A stretch of 51,543 bases of DNA from Entamoeba invadens IP1 (taxonomy: Eukaryota > Evosea > Mastigamoebida > Endamoebidae): assembly GCF_000330505.1 (NCBI RefSeq), contig NW_004440426.1, forward strand, positions 665,746-717,288, read 5' to 3'. The position numbers and the translations under genes were made by a program. Below are positions 19,953 through 30,375 of the stretch, piece after piece. The notes beneath the pieces were generated by a model. That model made no database searches. It had not been told where the DNA came from and was given only the letters and a program-made list of their open reading frames with translations. Within the stretch, counting starts at the first letter, position 1. Each line of letters begins with the position of its first letter.

Positions 19953-21569
19953 ATGGTTGATCTTCTGAAGGAAGGTACGAAAAATTTGTCTGGTCTTGAA
20001 GAGGCCGTTCTTAAGAACGTCGAGGCTGTCCGCACACTTTCACAGATGACGAAGACAACATATGGCCCACAGGGTATGAGGAAGTTGATAGTGAACTCCC
20101 GAGGGAAGCAGTATGTCACTTCAGATGCGGCGAAAATCATTGGGGAATTGGAGTTCAACCACCCCGCCGCTAATATGGTTATCATGGCTGCTAAACAGCA
20201 ACAAGTCGAGGTTGGGGACTTCACCAATTTGGTCATCATGTTTGCGGGTGAGTTAATGACACAAGCGGAAGGGTTACTTAGGATGGGTCTTCATCCGACT
20301 ATAATCGTCGACGGGTATCGAGCTGGTCTGAAATACTTTGTCGAACACACTGATGACTTTGCGATCGAGAGATTAGCTGGAGATGCTTCAAATCAACTTG
20401 TAGAAAAGTATATGAAGTCCGTCTTATTCTCTAAAGTGCCCGGGTATGCCGACTTCTTCACTCATTTAGTCGTGGAGGCTTGCTCGAAAACAGTGAGAGG
20501 TGGTTCTTTTGATGTCGACAACGTTCGAACGATTAAAATCCTCGGGGGGTCTGTCGACGAGAGTGAAATAGTGAATGGCTTTGTCTTGCAAACCGAGCCT
20601 GCTGGCAGTGTTTTAAGTGCCACCAACACTAAAGTCGCGATCTACGTTCAAGGTTTCGAACTCCCCAAAACAGAGACCAAAGGCACTGTTTTACTCAAAG
20701 ACGCCGATCAGTTCAAAAATTTCTCGACTGGAGAGGAGCAATTGATGAAGGGTTATGTCGACCAATTGAAGACTGCTGGTGTTGGACTTATTATTTGTGG
20801 GGGTAATGTTTCTGATTTAGCTCTTCATTACTGTGATCGCGCTGGTATTGTAGTCCTCAGAGTACCAAGCACTTTTGATTTGAAAAGAATATGTAGGGTT
20901 ACTGGGAGCACTCCGTTCATTTCATTGACCTCCGAGTGTGACTCAGGGAAGTATGGAAATTGCGAGAAGGTGTATGTCAAGGAGGTTGGAAGCACGAAGT
21001 GTACGATATTAGAAAGAAGTGAGAACTCGGCAGTGACTACTATAGTCGTGAGAGGATCAACTCAAAATGTTTTGGACGACATCGAACAAGCACTTGACGA
21101 TGGGATTTGTGAATACAAAGTCTTTGAAAGAAACAAGAAGTTTGTTGCTGGAGCTGGTGGGTTTGAAATTGAAATGTCGAAGAAGTTGAGTGAGTATGGA
21201 GATTCAATCAAAGGGTTAACTCAGTACTCAGTCAAAAAGTTTGCAGAAGCTTTCCAAATGGTTCCCCGTGTTCTTGCTGAGAACAGCGGGTTGGACGCAA
21301 CTGAAGTCTTGAGTGAGTTGTTTGTCGCACACCAGAATAATCCAAATATGGCAGTCAACGTCGAAAGCGAGACACAACTGATCGACGCAAAACAAGATAT
21401 GGTCCTTGACAACTTGGAGGCAAAGAAAAATGCCTTCATCCTCGCTACTAACGTCTCAATCACCATTTTACTCGTCGATCAAATCGTCATGCAAAAACCA
21501 GCCGGTGGACCTAAAATGCCATCTCAAAGAATGTCGGGACCAATGGATCAAAACGACGCCGGATTTTAA
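19953..21569 (+). CDS. CCT8: T-complex protein 1 subunit theta (CCT8), cytosolic chaperonin
   Basis: A 538-residue group II chaperonin subunit, one of eight in the cytosolic TRiC/CCT ring that folds actin and tubulin using ATP. The start MVDLLKEGTKNLSGLEEAV matches the theta N-terminus; the frame is open further upstream but only from a GTG. The equatorial ATP site shows TTYGPQGM at about 36-43, SDAAKII near 57 and EVGDFTN at 86-92. The last differs from the nearly universal GDGT. The C-terminal half has the theta-type LAENSG and VDQIVMQKPAGGP blocks. The distal GGG of the equatorial domain reads AGAGGFEIE. Length and order fit the family well. No intron. Confidence 0.95.
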   Translation: MVDLLKEGTKNLSGLEEAVLKNVEAVRTLSQMTKTTYGPQGMRKLIVNSRGKQYVTSDAAKIIGELEFNHPAANMVIMAAKQQQVEVGDFTNLVIMFAGELMTQAEGLLRMGLHPTIIVDGYRAGLKYFVEHTDDFAIERLAGDASNQLVEKYMKSVLFSKVPGYADFFTHLVVEACSKTVRGGSFDVDNVRTIKILGGSVDESEIVNGFVLQTEPAGSVLSATNTKVAIYVQGFELPKTETKGTVLLKDADQFKNFSTGEEQLMKGYVDQLKTAGVGLIICGGNVSDLALHYCDRAGIVVLRVPSTFDLKRICRVTGSTPFISLTSECDSGKYGNCEKVYVKEVGSTKCTILERSENSAVTTIVVRGSTQNVLDDIEQALDDGICEYKVFERNKKFVAGAGGFEIEMSKKLSEYGDSIKGLTQYSVKKFAEAFQMVPRVLAENSGLDATEVLSELFVAHQNNPNMAVNVESETQLIDAKQDMVLDNLEAKKNAFILATNVSITILLVDQIVMQKPAGGPKMPSQRMSGPMDQNDAGF

Positions 21570-21996
21570 TTCGTGCATTCCGAGAGTAAAGTGATTTTAC
21601 GAGTTGGGTTTGTGTTTGGCAAGTTACTACTTATAGTTGTTTAACTATTCATTTACTATATTGTTTTGTAATAAAAGACAAATACTAATAAATAACTAAA
21701 ATGATATTATTATAATATAATTTGTTCGTATTAACTAAATTACTAATAATTATTAATAATTACCAAATGAGTAATTTGTTATTATTTGTTGTTAAAAAAA
21801 ATAATTATTCTTCATTTTTTATGAAGTTATTTCGACATCAAAAATTTTGGTGAAAATAGTCCACATATCTCAATAAAAATCCCTAAGATCTGAATATTTT
21901 AAGAGAAACAAAGGGAGGAAAACAAAAGCTAAAAACAATAGTAATTTTACGATAAATTGATGTTAAAGAATAAGGAGACAATTCAACACCAACAGA
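21570..21996. other. AT-rich convergent intergenic region
   Basis: Lies between the 3' ends of CCT8 and the RhoGEF gene. No gene, tRNA or strong repeat is seen. Confidence 0.6.
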
Positions 21997-24363
21997 TCAT
22001 TTTTGTGGTTTTAAAGGTTGTTTTCTTGGTTCTGGTCGTTTTTGTAAGAACGTTTGTTGGTGTTGGTCTTTTTTCAAGAAGGGGGAGTCTCTCACACTTC
22101 TAAATGACGCTTCTGTTTTTTCGCACTTCTCTGTATTGCTTTGGTCGTTTTCGACCTTCTTCTCAAAGCTTTTCTGCTTAATTAAAACGCTTTGTTGTTC
22201 CGATGTGGAATGTTCTTTAGGTGTTTGTTGGAGTTTTGGTTGTGTTCTTTGTAATATGGTTTGTGCCTTTTGAGTTGGTTTGGTCACGTCGGCAAATGTT
22301 TTTTGTTTATGTTGTTGAGTTGGTTGTGTTACCGTATTTGAATATGAATTTTGATGTATTTGCGTTGTATTTGTAGTATTAATTGGAGTCACTTTTCGAG
22401 GTGTCGGGGGTTGTGCTCTCTTTGGTTGACTTGGTTTTTGTATTTGGCTTTTTGGTGAGACCAAAAGGTCATCTTTAGGTGTCACAGTTGTGTTTTGTTG
22501 TTGTTCTTGTTGTTGAGAGTTCGTTGTGGTTTCCATTTCATTGCGATTAACACATTCTTTTTTATTTATTTCAGTTGTAGTCTCGACACCACTTTCTGGT
22601 TTTGCATTTTCGATAGTCACGTTAACTATTGGCCGATTCGTTGAAGAACTTTTTCTCTTTGGTGGGAGTTCTGGAGCTTTGTCTTCAACATCAATTTTCT
22701 TTGTTTCTTCAATTCCAGGCGTTTGTTCCTTGTTCTCTTCCTCGGCCTTTTTCTGAAGTTCTAGTGTTTGTGTTTGGCTCAGTGACTTCCTAATTTTCTC
22801 GGAGAAGCTTTTCCTTTTCACCGGTTCACTCTCTAATTTGTCTTTACTATTCTTCGAGTTTTCAACATCAACACTATCAGCTGCACATCGGTCACAGACT
22901 CTCTCCTTCTTTTTGTTGATTACAATACTTTGTTTACTACAGTCCGCACACACACACAATCCACATTTCCGACAGTGATGCTTTCTAAAGAAGGTAGTGA
23001 ATAAAGCATTACATATTTGACAATTCGCAGTGTCTTGCACCCAAATGGGTGCAACATAATCATCTCCTTCCACTTTTTGTCGTTTCAGTGTCCCAGTTTT
23101 CGACTTCTCTTGATTAATTGCGTCTGAAATTGCTTTGAACCACTCTTCATAGAGTTCCTTGTTCTCCGCTATGACAGAAAAGCTCTTCTTCGACAGAATT
23201 TGGAACGAAAACTCCACTTCTTTATTTTCTCGAATCGTCAAAGTTTCAAGTTTCAGTGTTCCAGACACTTTCATGTTCTTCTCATCTCCAATACCGTATG
23301 TCAACACATCATTAAATAAGTAGAAGTATCTCTCCTTGTTATTCTTTCGACATATCTTCTTCAACTTCCCGTCTTTCAGCATTTCTCGGTATGGGGTGAT
23401 GAGTTCACCATTGAACCCCTCAATGTGTTTTGTCAACTCAACTAATTTTTGTTTCCGTTCTCTCTCTTTGATCGTTTCATTCACAACAAGTGCAATTTTG
23501 GATATTTCCTCTAAAGCCTTTTGGAGATTGGGCTTATCTGGAAACGCGTCGTCGGTGTGTTTAATCAAGTCCGTTAATAGTAGTCGATACCGTGGCAGGC
23601 GCTGGACGGGCATAATCAAATAACTTCTCAAATCAAGTTGGTTTTCCGCTTGTAACTGATTTCTAAGGACATACAGAGTCTCGTTGAATTTCGTGTTCTT
23701 TTCCAGCTCATCGAGGACTTTAAATGATGTGTCCGAGTTTGATACAAACAGTTTATATATATTCAACACCCCCGCAAATTTGAATAAAGCAGTCCCAATT
23801 TGATTCTCTAACACCCCCTGTTCTTTCAACTTCTTCATCTCCATAAAGAGTGCTGTGTTAAAGCTTAAAACGTCGTCAAAGTGACTAAATATAATGTCGA
23901 GCTTCTCTTTGGGGCATATATGTGCTCCTGAAGTCGACAACGGGGTGTAATACCCTTCTTTACATACTTTCAGTGAGGACACGTAACTGTCCTCCGTGTC
24001 ATATACCTCATTAACGACATGAAGCCGATAATCCGTTGGACTAATTTTCTTCGGTTCGACTTTTGGAGGTGCAGGTTCGACTTTTTGGATGATGTTCTCC
24101 TTCTTTGTAAGTGAAGGTTCGTTTTCCTCGGTGTCGTTTTCCGAGGAACTTTGGATGATTTCTGCTTCATTGATTTCGACTGGCACAATCGATGAAAACC
24201 GAGCTTCTGACAATCTTCTAGGTTTCGGGGGTGGTGTAGGCGCCTCCATTAATGTTTTTTCCATATTCTCGTTGAGTATCTCGATGTCTTCCAGTTTGTC
24301 ACACATTTCAAATTTTTTAGTTTTGCAATCTAATTTTCTTGGTGACTTTTTGTAGACAAGCAT
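21997..24363 (-). CDS. RhoGEF (DH-PH) protein with FYVE zinc finger, FGD-like
   Basis: A 788-residue protein. Residues 113-300 form a DH domain (starting HVVNEVYDTEDSYVSSL, with LRSYLIMPVQRLPRYRLLL near 245). A PH domain follows at about 325-418 and a FYVE finger at about 438-497, which shows WVQD, RKHHCRKCG and the paired CxxC ligands. DH domains activate Rho/Rac GTPases, PH binds lipids or the GTPase, and FYVE binds PI3P on endosomes or phagosomes. Entamoeba has several RhoGEF-FYVE proteins linked to phagocytosis. The N-terminus has a proline motif (APTPPPKPRR). The C-terminal 290 residues are Gln/Thr/Pro/Lys-rich and disordered, with PPK and PxxP motifs. The partner GTPase cannot be told from sequence. 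Confidence 0.93.
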   Translation of the reverse strand: MLVYKKSPRKLDCKTKKFEMCDKLEDIEILNENMEKTLMEAPTPPPKPRRLSEARFSSIVPVEINEAEIIQSSSENDTEENEPSLTKKENIIQKVEPAPPKVEPKKISPTDYRLHVVNEVYDTEDSYVSSLKVCKEGYYTPLSTSGAHICPKEKLDIIFSHFDDVLSFNTALFMEMKKLKEQGVLENQIGTALFKFAGVLNIYKLFVSNSDTSFKVLDELEKNTKFNETLYVLRNQLQAENQLDLRSYLIMPVQRLPRYRLLLTDLIKHTDDAFPDKPNLQKALEEISKIALVVNETIKERERKQKLVELTKHIEGFNGELITPYREMLKDGKLKKICRKNNKERYFYLFNDVLTYGIGDEKNMKVSGTLKLETLTIRENKEVEFSFQILSKKSFSVIAENKELYEEWFKAISDAINQEKSKTGTLKRQKVEGDDYVAPIWVQDTANCQICNALFTTFFRKHHCRKCGLCVCADCSKQSIVINKKKERVCDRCAADSVDVENSKNSKDKLESEPVKRKSFSEKIRKSLSQTQTLELQKKAEEENKEQTPGIEETKKIDVEDKAPELPPKRKSSSTNRPIVNVTIENAKPESGVETTTEINKKECVNRNEMETTTNSQQQEQQQNTTVTPKDDLLVSPKSQIQKPSQPKRAQPPTPRKVTPINTTNTTQIHQNSYSNTVTQPTQQHKQKTFADVTKPTQKAQTILQRTQPKLQQTPKEHSTSEQQSVLIKQKSFEKKVENDQSNTEKCEKTEASFRSVRDSPFLKKDQHQQTFLQKRPEPRKQPLKPQK

Positions 24364-24374
24364 TCTATAATTCT

Positions 24375-24387
24375 CTTATATATTTTA
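24375..24387 (-). promoter_or_regulatory. TATA-like box of the RhoGEF-FYVE gene
   Basis: Minus strand TAAAATATATAAG, 12-24 bases before the ATG at 24363. Assigned on word and spacing; AT-rich context lowers certainty. Confidence 0.35.
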
Positions 24388-24783
24388 CTATTTCAAATAA
24401 TACATTTGAACCTCAATAACACTTGAGTGTACTATTTGACCATTGTATTAATAAAACTATAATAATACTATTAATAATACTATTCAATTAATTTGCTCTA
24501 ATGGTGATGCACCTCTATTCTTGGAAATTCAATATGTTTCTCAAGTTTTTCGACAAAATGAAATTTCTGTTTTAAACACACACGACGACTTTACAAGTAT
24601 TTGTAACACATAAAAAATATCAAAACAACATAGTTTGAACACCCAATGTTATTTGTCATATTAGTTTACTTATTAATTAAAAATTTAATAAAAATAGAAA
24701 TGATTGATATAGTATATTTTATAGTAGTTTATTATAAATTATAAGTTTAATGAATTAAAGCAACAAGTTAATGAATTCTAAAT
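24388..24783. other. AT-rich intergenic region
   Basis: Upstream region of the RhoGEF gene and 3' flank of the asparagine synthetase gene. No gene or notable repeat seen. Confidence 0.6.
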
Positions 24784-25650
24784 TTAGAGGAGTGTAACAT
24801 TTTTCTTTTCAAGCTTGTCCCTTGTTTCTTGTGGCCACACCGATGCTTGTATTTCTCCAATGTGAGCTTTCTCAAGGTAGAACATACAAAGTCGAGACTG
24901 TCCGACACCTCCTCCGATACTTAAAGGAAGCTCATTGTTCAGGAGCATCTTGTGGAACATGAACTTTTCTTTCTCCTCGGCATGCCTCATTTGTAGTTGT
25001 AATTTTAAGGCTNNNNNNNNNNNNNNNNNNNNNNNNNNNNNNNNNNNNNNNNNNNNNNNNNNNNNNNNNNNNNNNNNNNNNNNNNNNNNNNNNNNNNNNN
25101 NNNNNNNNNNNNTGTGGACAAACGTAATAGTTTTTGGCAATTTCTTGTGAAGGACTGAGTACTCGTCACAGATGTATTCTTCAGTCTTGTAAATGGCGTG
25201 GTATATCTTTTCAACGACACTTTTTAAATAGTCTAATGTGCGGTCTTTCTCTAAAATGGTCTTCTCCCAATCCCACTGATCAACATAAATTGAATGAATG
25301 TTGTCTAAATCCTCCATTGGGCGAATGGCATTCATATCAGTCACTATCCCTTCTCCTACTGGAATGTGTAAGTAATGCAACTGAAGTCTCTTCCACTTAG
25401 CCAACGAGTGGACTATTTCAACTCGGGAGTTGTTCAGACCTTTCACTTCAAAGTTGACAGGGACTTCCACACCATTTAAGTCATCATTAATGCCATACCC
25501 AGACTCAACAAAAAGTGGAGCGGTAATTCTAAGAAGGTCAAGGTCATATTTTAAATTCTCTTCAAACTCTTCTTTGATCTTACGGATCGCAATTTCAGTC
25601 TGAAAGGGGTCGAGAAGAGGCGCGTAGTTCTCTGGTAGGATTGTTGTCAT
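24784..25650 (-). CDS. asnA: aspartate-ammonia ligase (asparagine synthetase A), interrupted by an assembly gap
   Basis: Makes asparagine from aspartate, ammonia and ATP (releasing AMP and PPi) in the cytosol; it is related in fold to class II aminoacyl-tRNA synthetases. Family blocks present are [40 protein letters not shown] and, near the end, [16 protein letters not shown]. Visible residues total about 255 against roughly 330 in bacterial AsnA. The N run therefore hides about 75-90 residues of the middle, more than its 100 bases suggest. The ATG at 25650 (MTTILPENY) is chosen because the TATA-like box lies inside the longer upstream frame. AsnA is mainly bacterial and archaeal and patchy in protists, so past transfer is plausible. 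No frameshift is seen in the visible parts. Confidence 0.93.
   Translation of the reverse strand: MTTILPENYAPLLDPFQTEIAIRKIKEEFEENLKYDLDLLRITAPLFVESGYGINDDLNGVEVPVNFEVKGLNNSRVEIVHSLAKWKRLQLHYLHIPVGEGIVTDMNAIRPMEDLDNIHSIYVDQWDWEKTILEKDRTLDYLKSVVEKIYHAIYKTEEYICDEYSVLHKKLPKTITFVHXXXXXXXXXXXXXXXXXXXXXXXXXXXXXXXXXXALKLQLQMRHAEEKEKFMFHKMLLNNELPLSIGGGVGQSRLCMFYLEKAHIGEIQASVWPQETRDKLEKKNVTLL
25013..25112. other. assembly gap (100 N) inside asnA
   Basis: A placeholder-length N run. The flanking protein segments align to positions in AsnA that are about 75-90 residues apart, so the true gap is probably near 220-270 bases. Confidence 0.97.
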
Positions 25651-25681
25651 CAAAAAGTGTTGTGTGTAATGAGTTGAATGG

Positions 25682-25691
25682 GGTTTATATG
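25682..25691 (-). promoter_or_regulatory. TATA-like box of asnA
   Basis: Minus strand CATATAAACC, about 35 bases before the ATG at 25650. It supports that ATG over an in-frame one 51 bases further upstream. Confidence 0.5.
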
Positions 25692-26344
25692 TGGAGGGCA
25701 ATTAGCATGTGTTGAGGTAAAGACCTTTCGCCTTCGATTACAACTGATCGCTTTTATTTTGTAAAGTCCGTTTTCATCACCACTTTTACTTAATTGATAT
25801 AAATGCTGACCATTACATAATATTTTTTTTATTATAACTTCTTACTGGAAAAAAAAAATAAAAATGTCAATTCGGCATTTTCAGTCGAATAAAACCAGTT
25901 GGAATTTATTACTTATTTCCTTTTTTTTAAAATGATAATATTTTATTAGTTCAGATAATTCCAATTAATAGTATTCGTATTGGATTTCATTAAACATGTT
26001 TGATTCCCATAAATGGGTTGTATTATTTTTTTCAATGTTAAAGACAAGCTGTCTATTGTTTTCTAATTTTTTTGGGAAGGAAAAAATGTAAAAAAAGACA
26101 AAGAAATAAAAATGTGTGTTTTTGACTCAAAAAATTTGAGTCAAATTTATAATAAAACAGAAATTTGAGGTTTTAAACTATTAAATAAATTAACATTTAA
26201 AATTTTTAAAATTTTTTTAATTAATTTTTTTTTATAAAATAATTATATAATAATAATATTTAATAATTTAATAAATAAATAAAATAGTTATCATTAATTA
26301 TTTAATTGTTTCATAATTAATAATTATAAATTTTTATATATGAT
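25692..26344. other. AT-rich spacer between asnA and a transposon
   Basis: No gene visible. Nearly pure A/T from about 26160 to 26340, where the pogo-like element inserted. Confidence 0.6.
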
Positions 26345-28461
26345 TATAGTCACCCGCTAAAAGCAATGAAAACACGACAAATGGTGTAAAGAAACTATAA
26401 TTTATTATTTTATACTATAATTATAAAAAACATTAAGAATAACATAAATAACATGAAAAAGTCAAAAAAATAAGAAAAAATTAATCATTTTTTGTCAAGT
26501 TTTTTGAATGGTTTAGAAGACAACGGCAATCTTAAAATTGTGGTTTCTTTTTTCCTTATCTTATTTTGGGTTTTTAATGCTTTTTTTACTTCCCTTTCTT
26601 TTCTTTTAACTTCAATTTGGAAAGGGAGTAATACTGTCTTTCTTTTCTTTTGAAGCAACGGAATTGGTTTTGGAATAAACTGTTTGAACAATTCTCTGTA
26701 TTGGGGCGTTTTTATAAATTTACAATGTTCGATGGATACACGACACTTTGGAAGCGTTTTGTCAATCCAGTTGACTATTCCTGCTTGTTTAAAAGCAATA
26801 ATATTAAAAGGAGGTGTTGTAACAGCAAAGAAAGAATCCACCAATATCATCAACTCTCTTAGTCTGTTTCCGAGTTCAATATTGTAAAAATCTGGTTTTT
26901 TATCTTCCCAAAATAAATTACCATCCACATCTTTATTTTCGACTTCTTCTTGAAAAAGCAAATTTACAAAACTGTCGTTCGCTTTTAAAGAAGACATTCT
27001 TCTTTTAAGCCTACCAAATATCCCAAATCAAGAACTTGAAGGAAATGAGAAGCATGTGGAGTTAATCTAACAAGAGTTATGTTATTTTCAGCGAGTAACA
27101 ATTCAATAATCGAGGATGTGGCTTTTTGCATTATCCCACACTAGACAAGCTCTAAGATCGGACATTTTTATTTCAATTCCAAGCGCATTCATTTCATTTT
27201 TAATTTCAACACGTTTTCTATTAATATAATCAAGCAGAACAGTTCTAATCCAGTCTTCACAAATTTCACGCGTAATGAATCCAGACACACTGTATCGGAA
27301 TAAAACATTATTTTCCGTTAGTCCATTACACCTATATTCATTTGGAATAGAACAAACGGGCAAAATAACAGTTGGTTTCAGAGTTGAACCATCAGTAACA
27401 ACTGTGGCAATTAAAGTGCAATGTCGTTCATCCCTCTCTTGTCGACAATACACAAATTTCATTTCATAATTCATTGGAACAAAACAGTGTCCATCCTTAG
27501 AATCTGCTCTTGGACTGTAACCCATTTCATCCATGTTAACAACAAGACCAGAAAAACAATTATCTACACTATTTTGGAGAGTCAAAAAGTAATTTAACAC
27601 ATCATTGGGATTTACATCGAATCGTTTTTCTGCAAGTTGTTTGCACGTTACAAGTTTTAACCCGCGTCTTTCTGCCCAACGAATTGAAGATTCTTTTGTG
27701 GTATTCAAGTTGCATTCATCAACAAAAAGACTCCAAACATAATCTGTTGTTACTGCTTTGTTTTTTAGTAATCTTCTGGATATTTTAGAACAAAGTATAT
27801 CAGATTGTTTAAAAGAAATGTTATATTTACTTTTAGATTCATTACATGTATAACACGCTTCTTCTTCTTGTTTAATAACAGCGGAAATTCTTGGCTCATT
27901 CACTTTGAAAATTTTTGCCAGATCTTTTTGAATTATTTTCAGTCTCAGAAAACCATCCAAAACATTGATATTGTAGTATGGGTTGATAACACTTATAAAC
28001 ACTTTTGCGGATTCCAAACTTTCCATATTTTTATTGAACACCTTAATATTTTTATAAGCAATATAAATTTGTAACCGTTTATATTGACTGTAGCAAAATT
28101 CTTTTTGTTTTAACAGAAACAGCACAAACAAATAACACAATGAATCTGATACATCCAAAGAATTTGCCGAATCGTCGAAAGCCATCGCAGGTGCAGGTTT
28201 GGTCTTTTTGTTTTCTGGTATTGTCCAGGTAAGTGTATTTGTACTGCATTTTTCCATTAATAATTGATTTTCAGTTCACCTTTAATCTATTTTGACAATG
28301 TTTTAGAATAAAGTAAATTTATAGTTAATTTTGAAATACTTTCAATATAAAGAAAAAAATGACAAATTGAAACATAATCTAAAATCATAATTTCTAAAAA
28401 CTATAAAATGGTTTCTTTAGACCATTTGTCGTAAATTTACACCTTTTAGCGGGTGACTATA
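26345..28461 (-). mobile_element. pogo-like DNA transposon, 2.1 kb
   Basis: Both ends begin TATAGTCACCCGCTAAAAG. After a 10-base mismatch block they share ACGACAAATGG and TAAAGAAAC, giving an imperfect inverted repeat of about 45 bp. The outer TA at each end (26345-26346, 28460-28461) fits a TA target duplication. A DDE_1-type transposase on the minus strand fills the interior. Pogo/Tigger elements move by cut and paste at TA sites. DNA transposons of several superfamilies are known from Entamoeba. The transposase is frameshifted, so this copy is probably inactive. Confidence 0.88.
26485..28257 (-). pseudogene. pogo-type (DDE_1) transposase, frameshifted
   Basis: The first 384 residues (28257-27103) carry NMDEMGYSP (first catalytic Asp), TLIATVVTDGSTLKP, GFITREICEDWI and VWDNAKSH (second Asp). 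A one-base shift near 27105 causes a stop. The alternative frame continues with LLLAENNITLVRLTP, HASHFLQVLDLGY (third Asp) and then needs another shift near 27000 into the frame of 26997-26485, which ends in Lys-rich sequence and holds AFKQAGIVNWID typical of pogo C-termini. A 42-base stretch around 28090-28130 begins GTTTGT and ends ACAG and encodes an odd hydrophobic insert, so it may be an in-frame intron. Two indels separate it from an intact gene; sequencing error is possible but less likely than decay. Confidence 0.85.
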
Positions 28462-29984
28462 CATTAAAATAAATTATAATACTTTATTATAAAAACAAAT
28501 TATAATAATTTTTTTTTAAATATTTAAAAATATAAACAACATTTATTTTTCATTCTCATTTTTTTATGCAAAAAAATCATATTTTTATTTTTTTAATAAA
28601 AAATCATATTGTTGTAAGGAATGACTTACCATGATCAAATGTAAAGTTATTTTTAACTGTACAATTGCGTTGGAAAATTTACCAAATTTCAAAACATTTA
28701 ATTACCTTTAATTAAAAAAATTAGGTGTATTTTTTTCAAATTTACAACAGTTTTTAAAACTTTAAGTTCATATCATACAGATTGAGTATTTACAGGGAGC
28801 CAGAAACTTATTGGGTGCCAGAATTCTTTTAAGAATTGAAATGAGTTTGGCACCCATTTTCATATCAATTATTATCAAGAAAACAAATAATAAAAACCTG
28901 AATTTTTACATTAATCAATCCTCTAGTTTCTTGGCACCAATTAAATACTCTATCTGTAATAAAATAATATCATATTTTTATGTTTTAATATAAACTCATA
29001 CATATTGTGGTTTTGTAAAATAAAATACACATTTTTTAATTTACAAAATAATGAATCAATGAAAAAATGAAAAAATGAGTTTTAAATCTTTTTTATACAA
29101 TTTCTTTTTTATGTGTTTAAAAAAAGCACAATGTTGAGTCTTTTACAAAAAAAATGAAATAATCACCTCATAATAACAACTAACATTTAACATTAAATAA
29201 CTAAAGTGTATAATTAAATGTTTGAGTGGTGAAGTTTACAAAATTGGTACTTTTTGAGTAAAAAATGATTATTAAAATTGTTTTAAATCTTATTAATTTA
29301 TTTGAACATTTTTAGTTTTTTTTTCGAAAAAAAGCACAAACTTTTATAAAAGGTTATAAACAACCAAAATCATTTCTTATAATTATCTTCAGTGAAAATT
29401 TCAAACATCACGAGTACATAAATTATTAAAAACATTTTACCATAAATGTAATATATTATACTATTAAATATTCTAAAATATTATTTTGCCCACAAAAAAA
29501 AAATTCAATCGGCATTTTGTGAAAATCATTATTAACTGTATTAAAATATAATTAAAACTTTATTATTATATATTTGGATATTTCTCCTAATTATTTAACC
29601 AGTTTATTTAATAATAAAAATGTACTATACACTTACAACACTAAATTAATCCAAAACCAAAGAAAATAATAAATCCCCAAAACGAAAGGCAAGAAAAGTC
29701 GACAACCCTCGAAAGCCGTAAATGTTTTTCATTTGTAGTTAATTTATGAATTAATGATTCCACGTCACTTAATCACGAAATTCCTCATTTTTTTTCCATT
29801 TGTTTTCGAAGAAAGAAAACGAAAGCAGTCAAAAACAAAAATGAATACAATTGCAATCAGGTCAAGGTAAAAATCAGTTATACATTGCAAGCCTCATGGG
29901 GTACCAATAACAAAGCAGATATTTTGGAAAGTGGTCAGATAATAGTAAATATACTAAAATGTTTAGTTCATGTCGAGGTTGAGA
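28462..29984. other. 1.5-kb AT-rich intergenic region
   Basis: No convincing gene. A short inverted repeat GGGTGCCA...TGGCACCC at 28813-28855 is the only structured spot. From about 29650 the base composition becomes richer in G and C, probably the upstream region of the next gene. Confidence 0.55.
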
Positions 29985-30017
29985 GTATAAAAGCAAACTG
30001 TCAATTAAAAATTCGCA
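29985..30017 (+). promoter_or_regulatory. core promoter: TATA box and initiator-like element
   Basis: GTATAAAAG at 29985-29993 is followed by TTAAAAATTCGCA at 30005-30017, then ATG at 30022. This is close to the Entamoeba arrangement of TATA near -30 and an AAAAATTCA initiator just before a very short leader. Confidence 0.7.
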
Positions 30018-30021
30018 TTTG

Positions 30022-30375
30022 ATGTCCATTCATTACAACCGTTTACCCTACGTCTGTAAGTACACACGTGCACACATCACGCAAAACAACTCAGTGATGC
30101 CACATAACAACTTTAAACCTTCGAAGTTATCGAATGTCACAACATTCGAACACGCCGATCAACACATTTTGTTCTTGAAGAGAGCGTCTGTCATTTACTC
30201 GAAAGACTCGGTGCTTAAACACTTCTCTCAATTTGGAAATGTGATTGAGCTGAAGCTCCAAAAAGTTTCAGGAATATCACAAGAAGGATTTCTCGTGTTT
30301 GACACATTTGAAAGTCTCAAACACGCATTGGCAAGTCGATTGCCAAATGGTATTTTGGTTTCTGACTCCGCCTGA
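30022..30375 (+). CDS. small RRM-like protein
   Basis: A 117-residue protein. Residues about 45-117 resemble one RNA recognition motif: HILFLKRASV in the RNP2 position, SVLKHFSQFGNVIELKL as the following helix and strand, and EGFLVFDTFESLKHAL in the RNP1 position. RNP1 lacks the usual aromatic pair except for Phe, so RNA binding may be weak. The N-terminal 44 residues are basic and Asn/His-rich. The gene has a clear TATA and initiator immediately upstream, which fixes the start near 30022 and implies a leader of only about a dozen bases. No partner gene is suggested by its isolated position. Confidence 0.75.
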   Translation: MSIHYNRLPYVCKYTRAHITQNNSVMPHNNFKPSKLSNVTTFEHADQHILFLKRASVIYSKDSVLKHFSQFGNVIELKLQKVSGISQEGFLVFDTFESLKHALASRLPNGILVSDSA

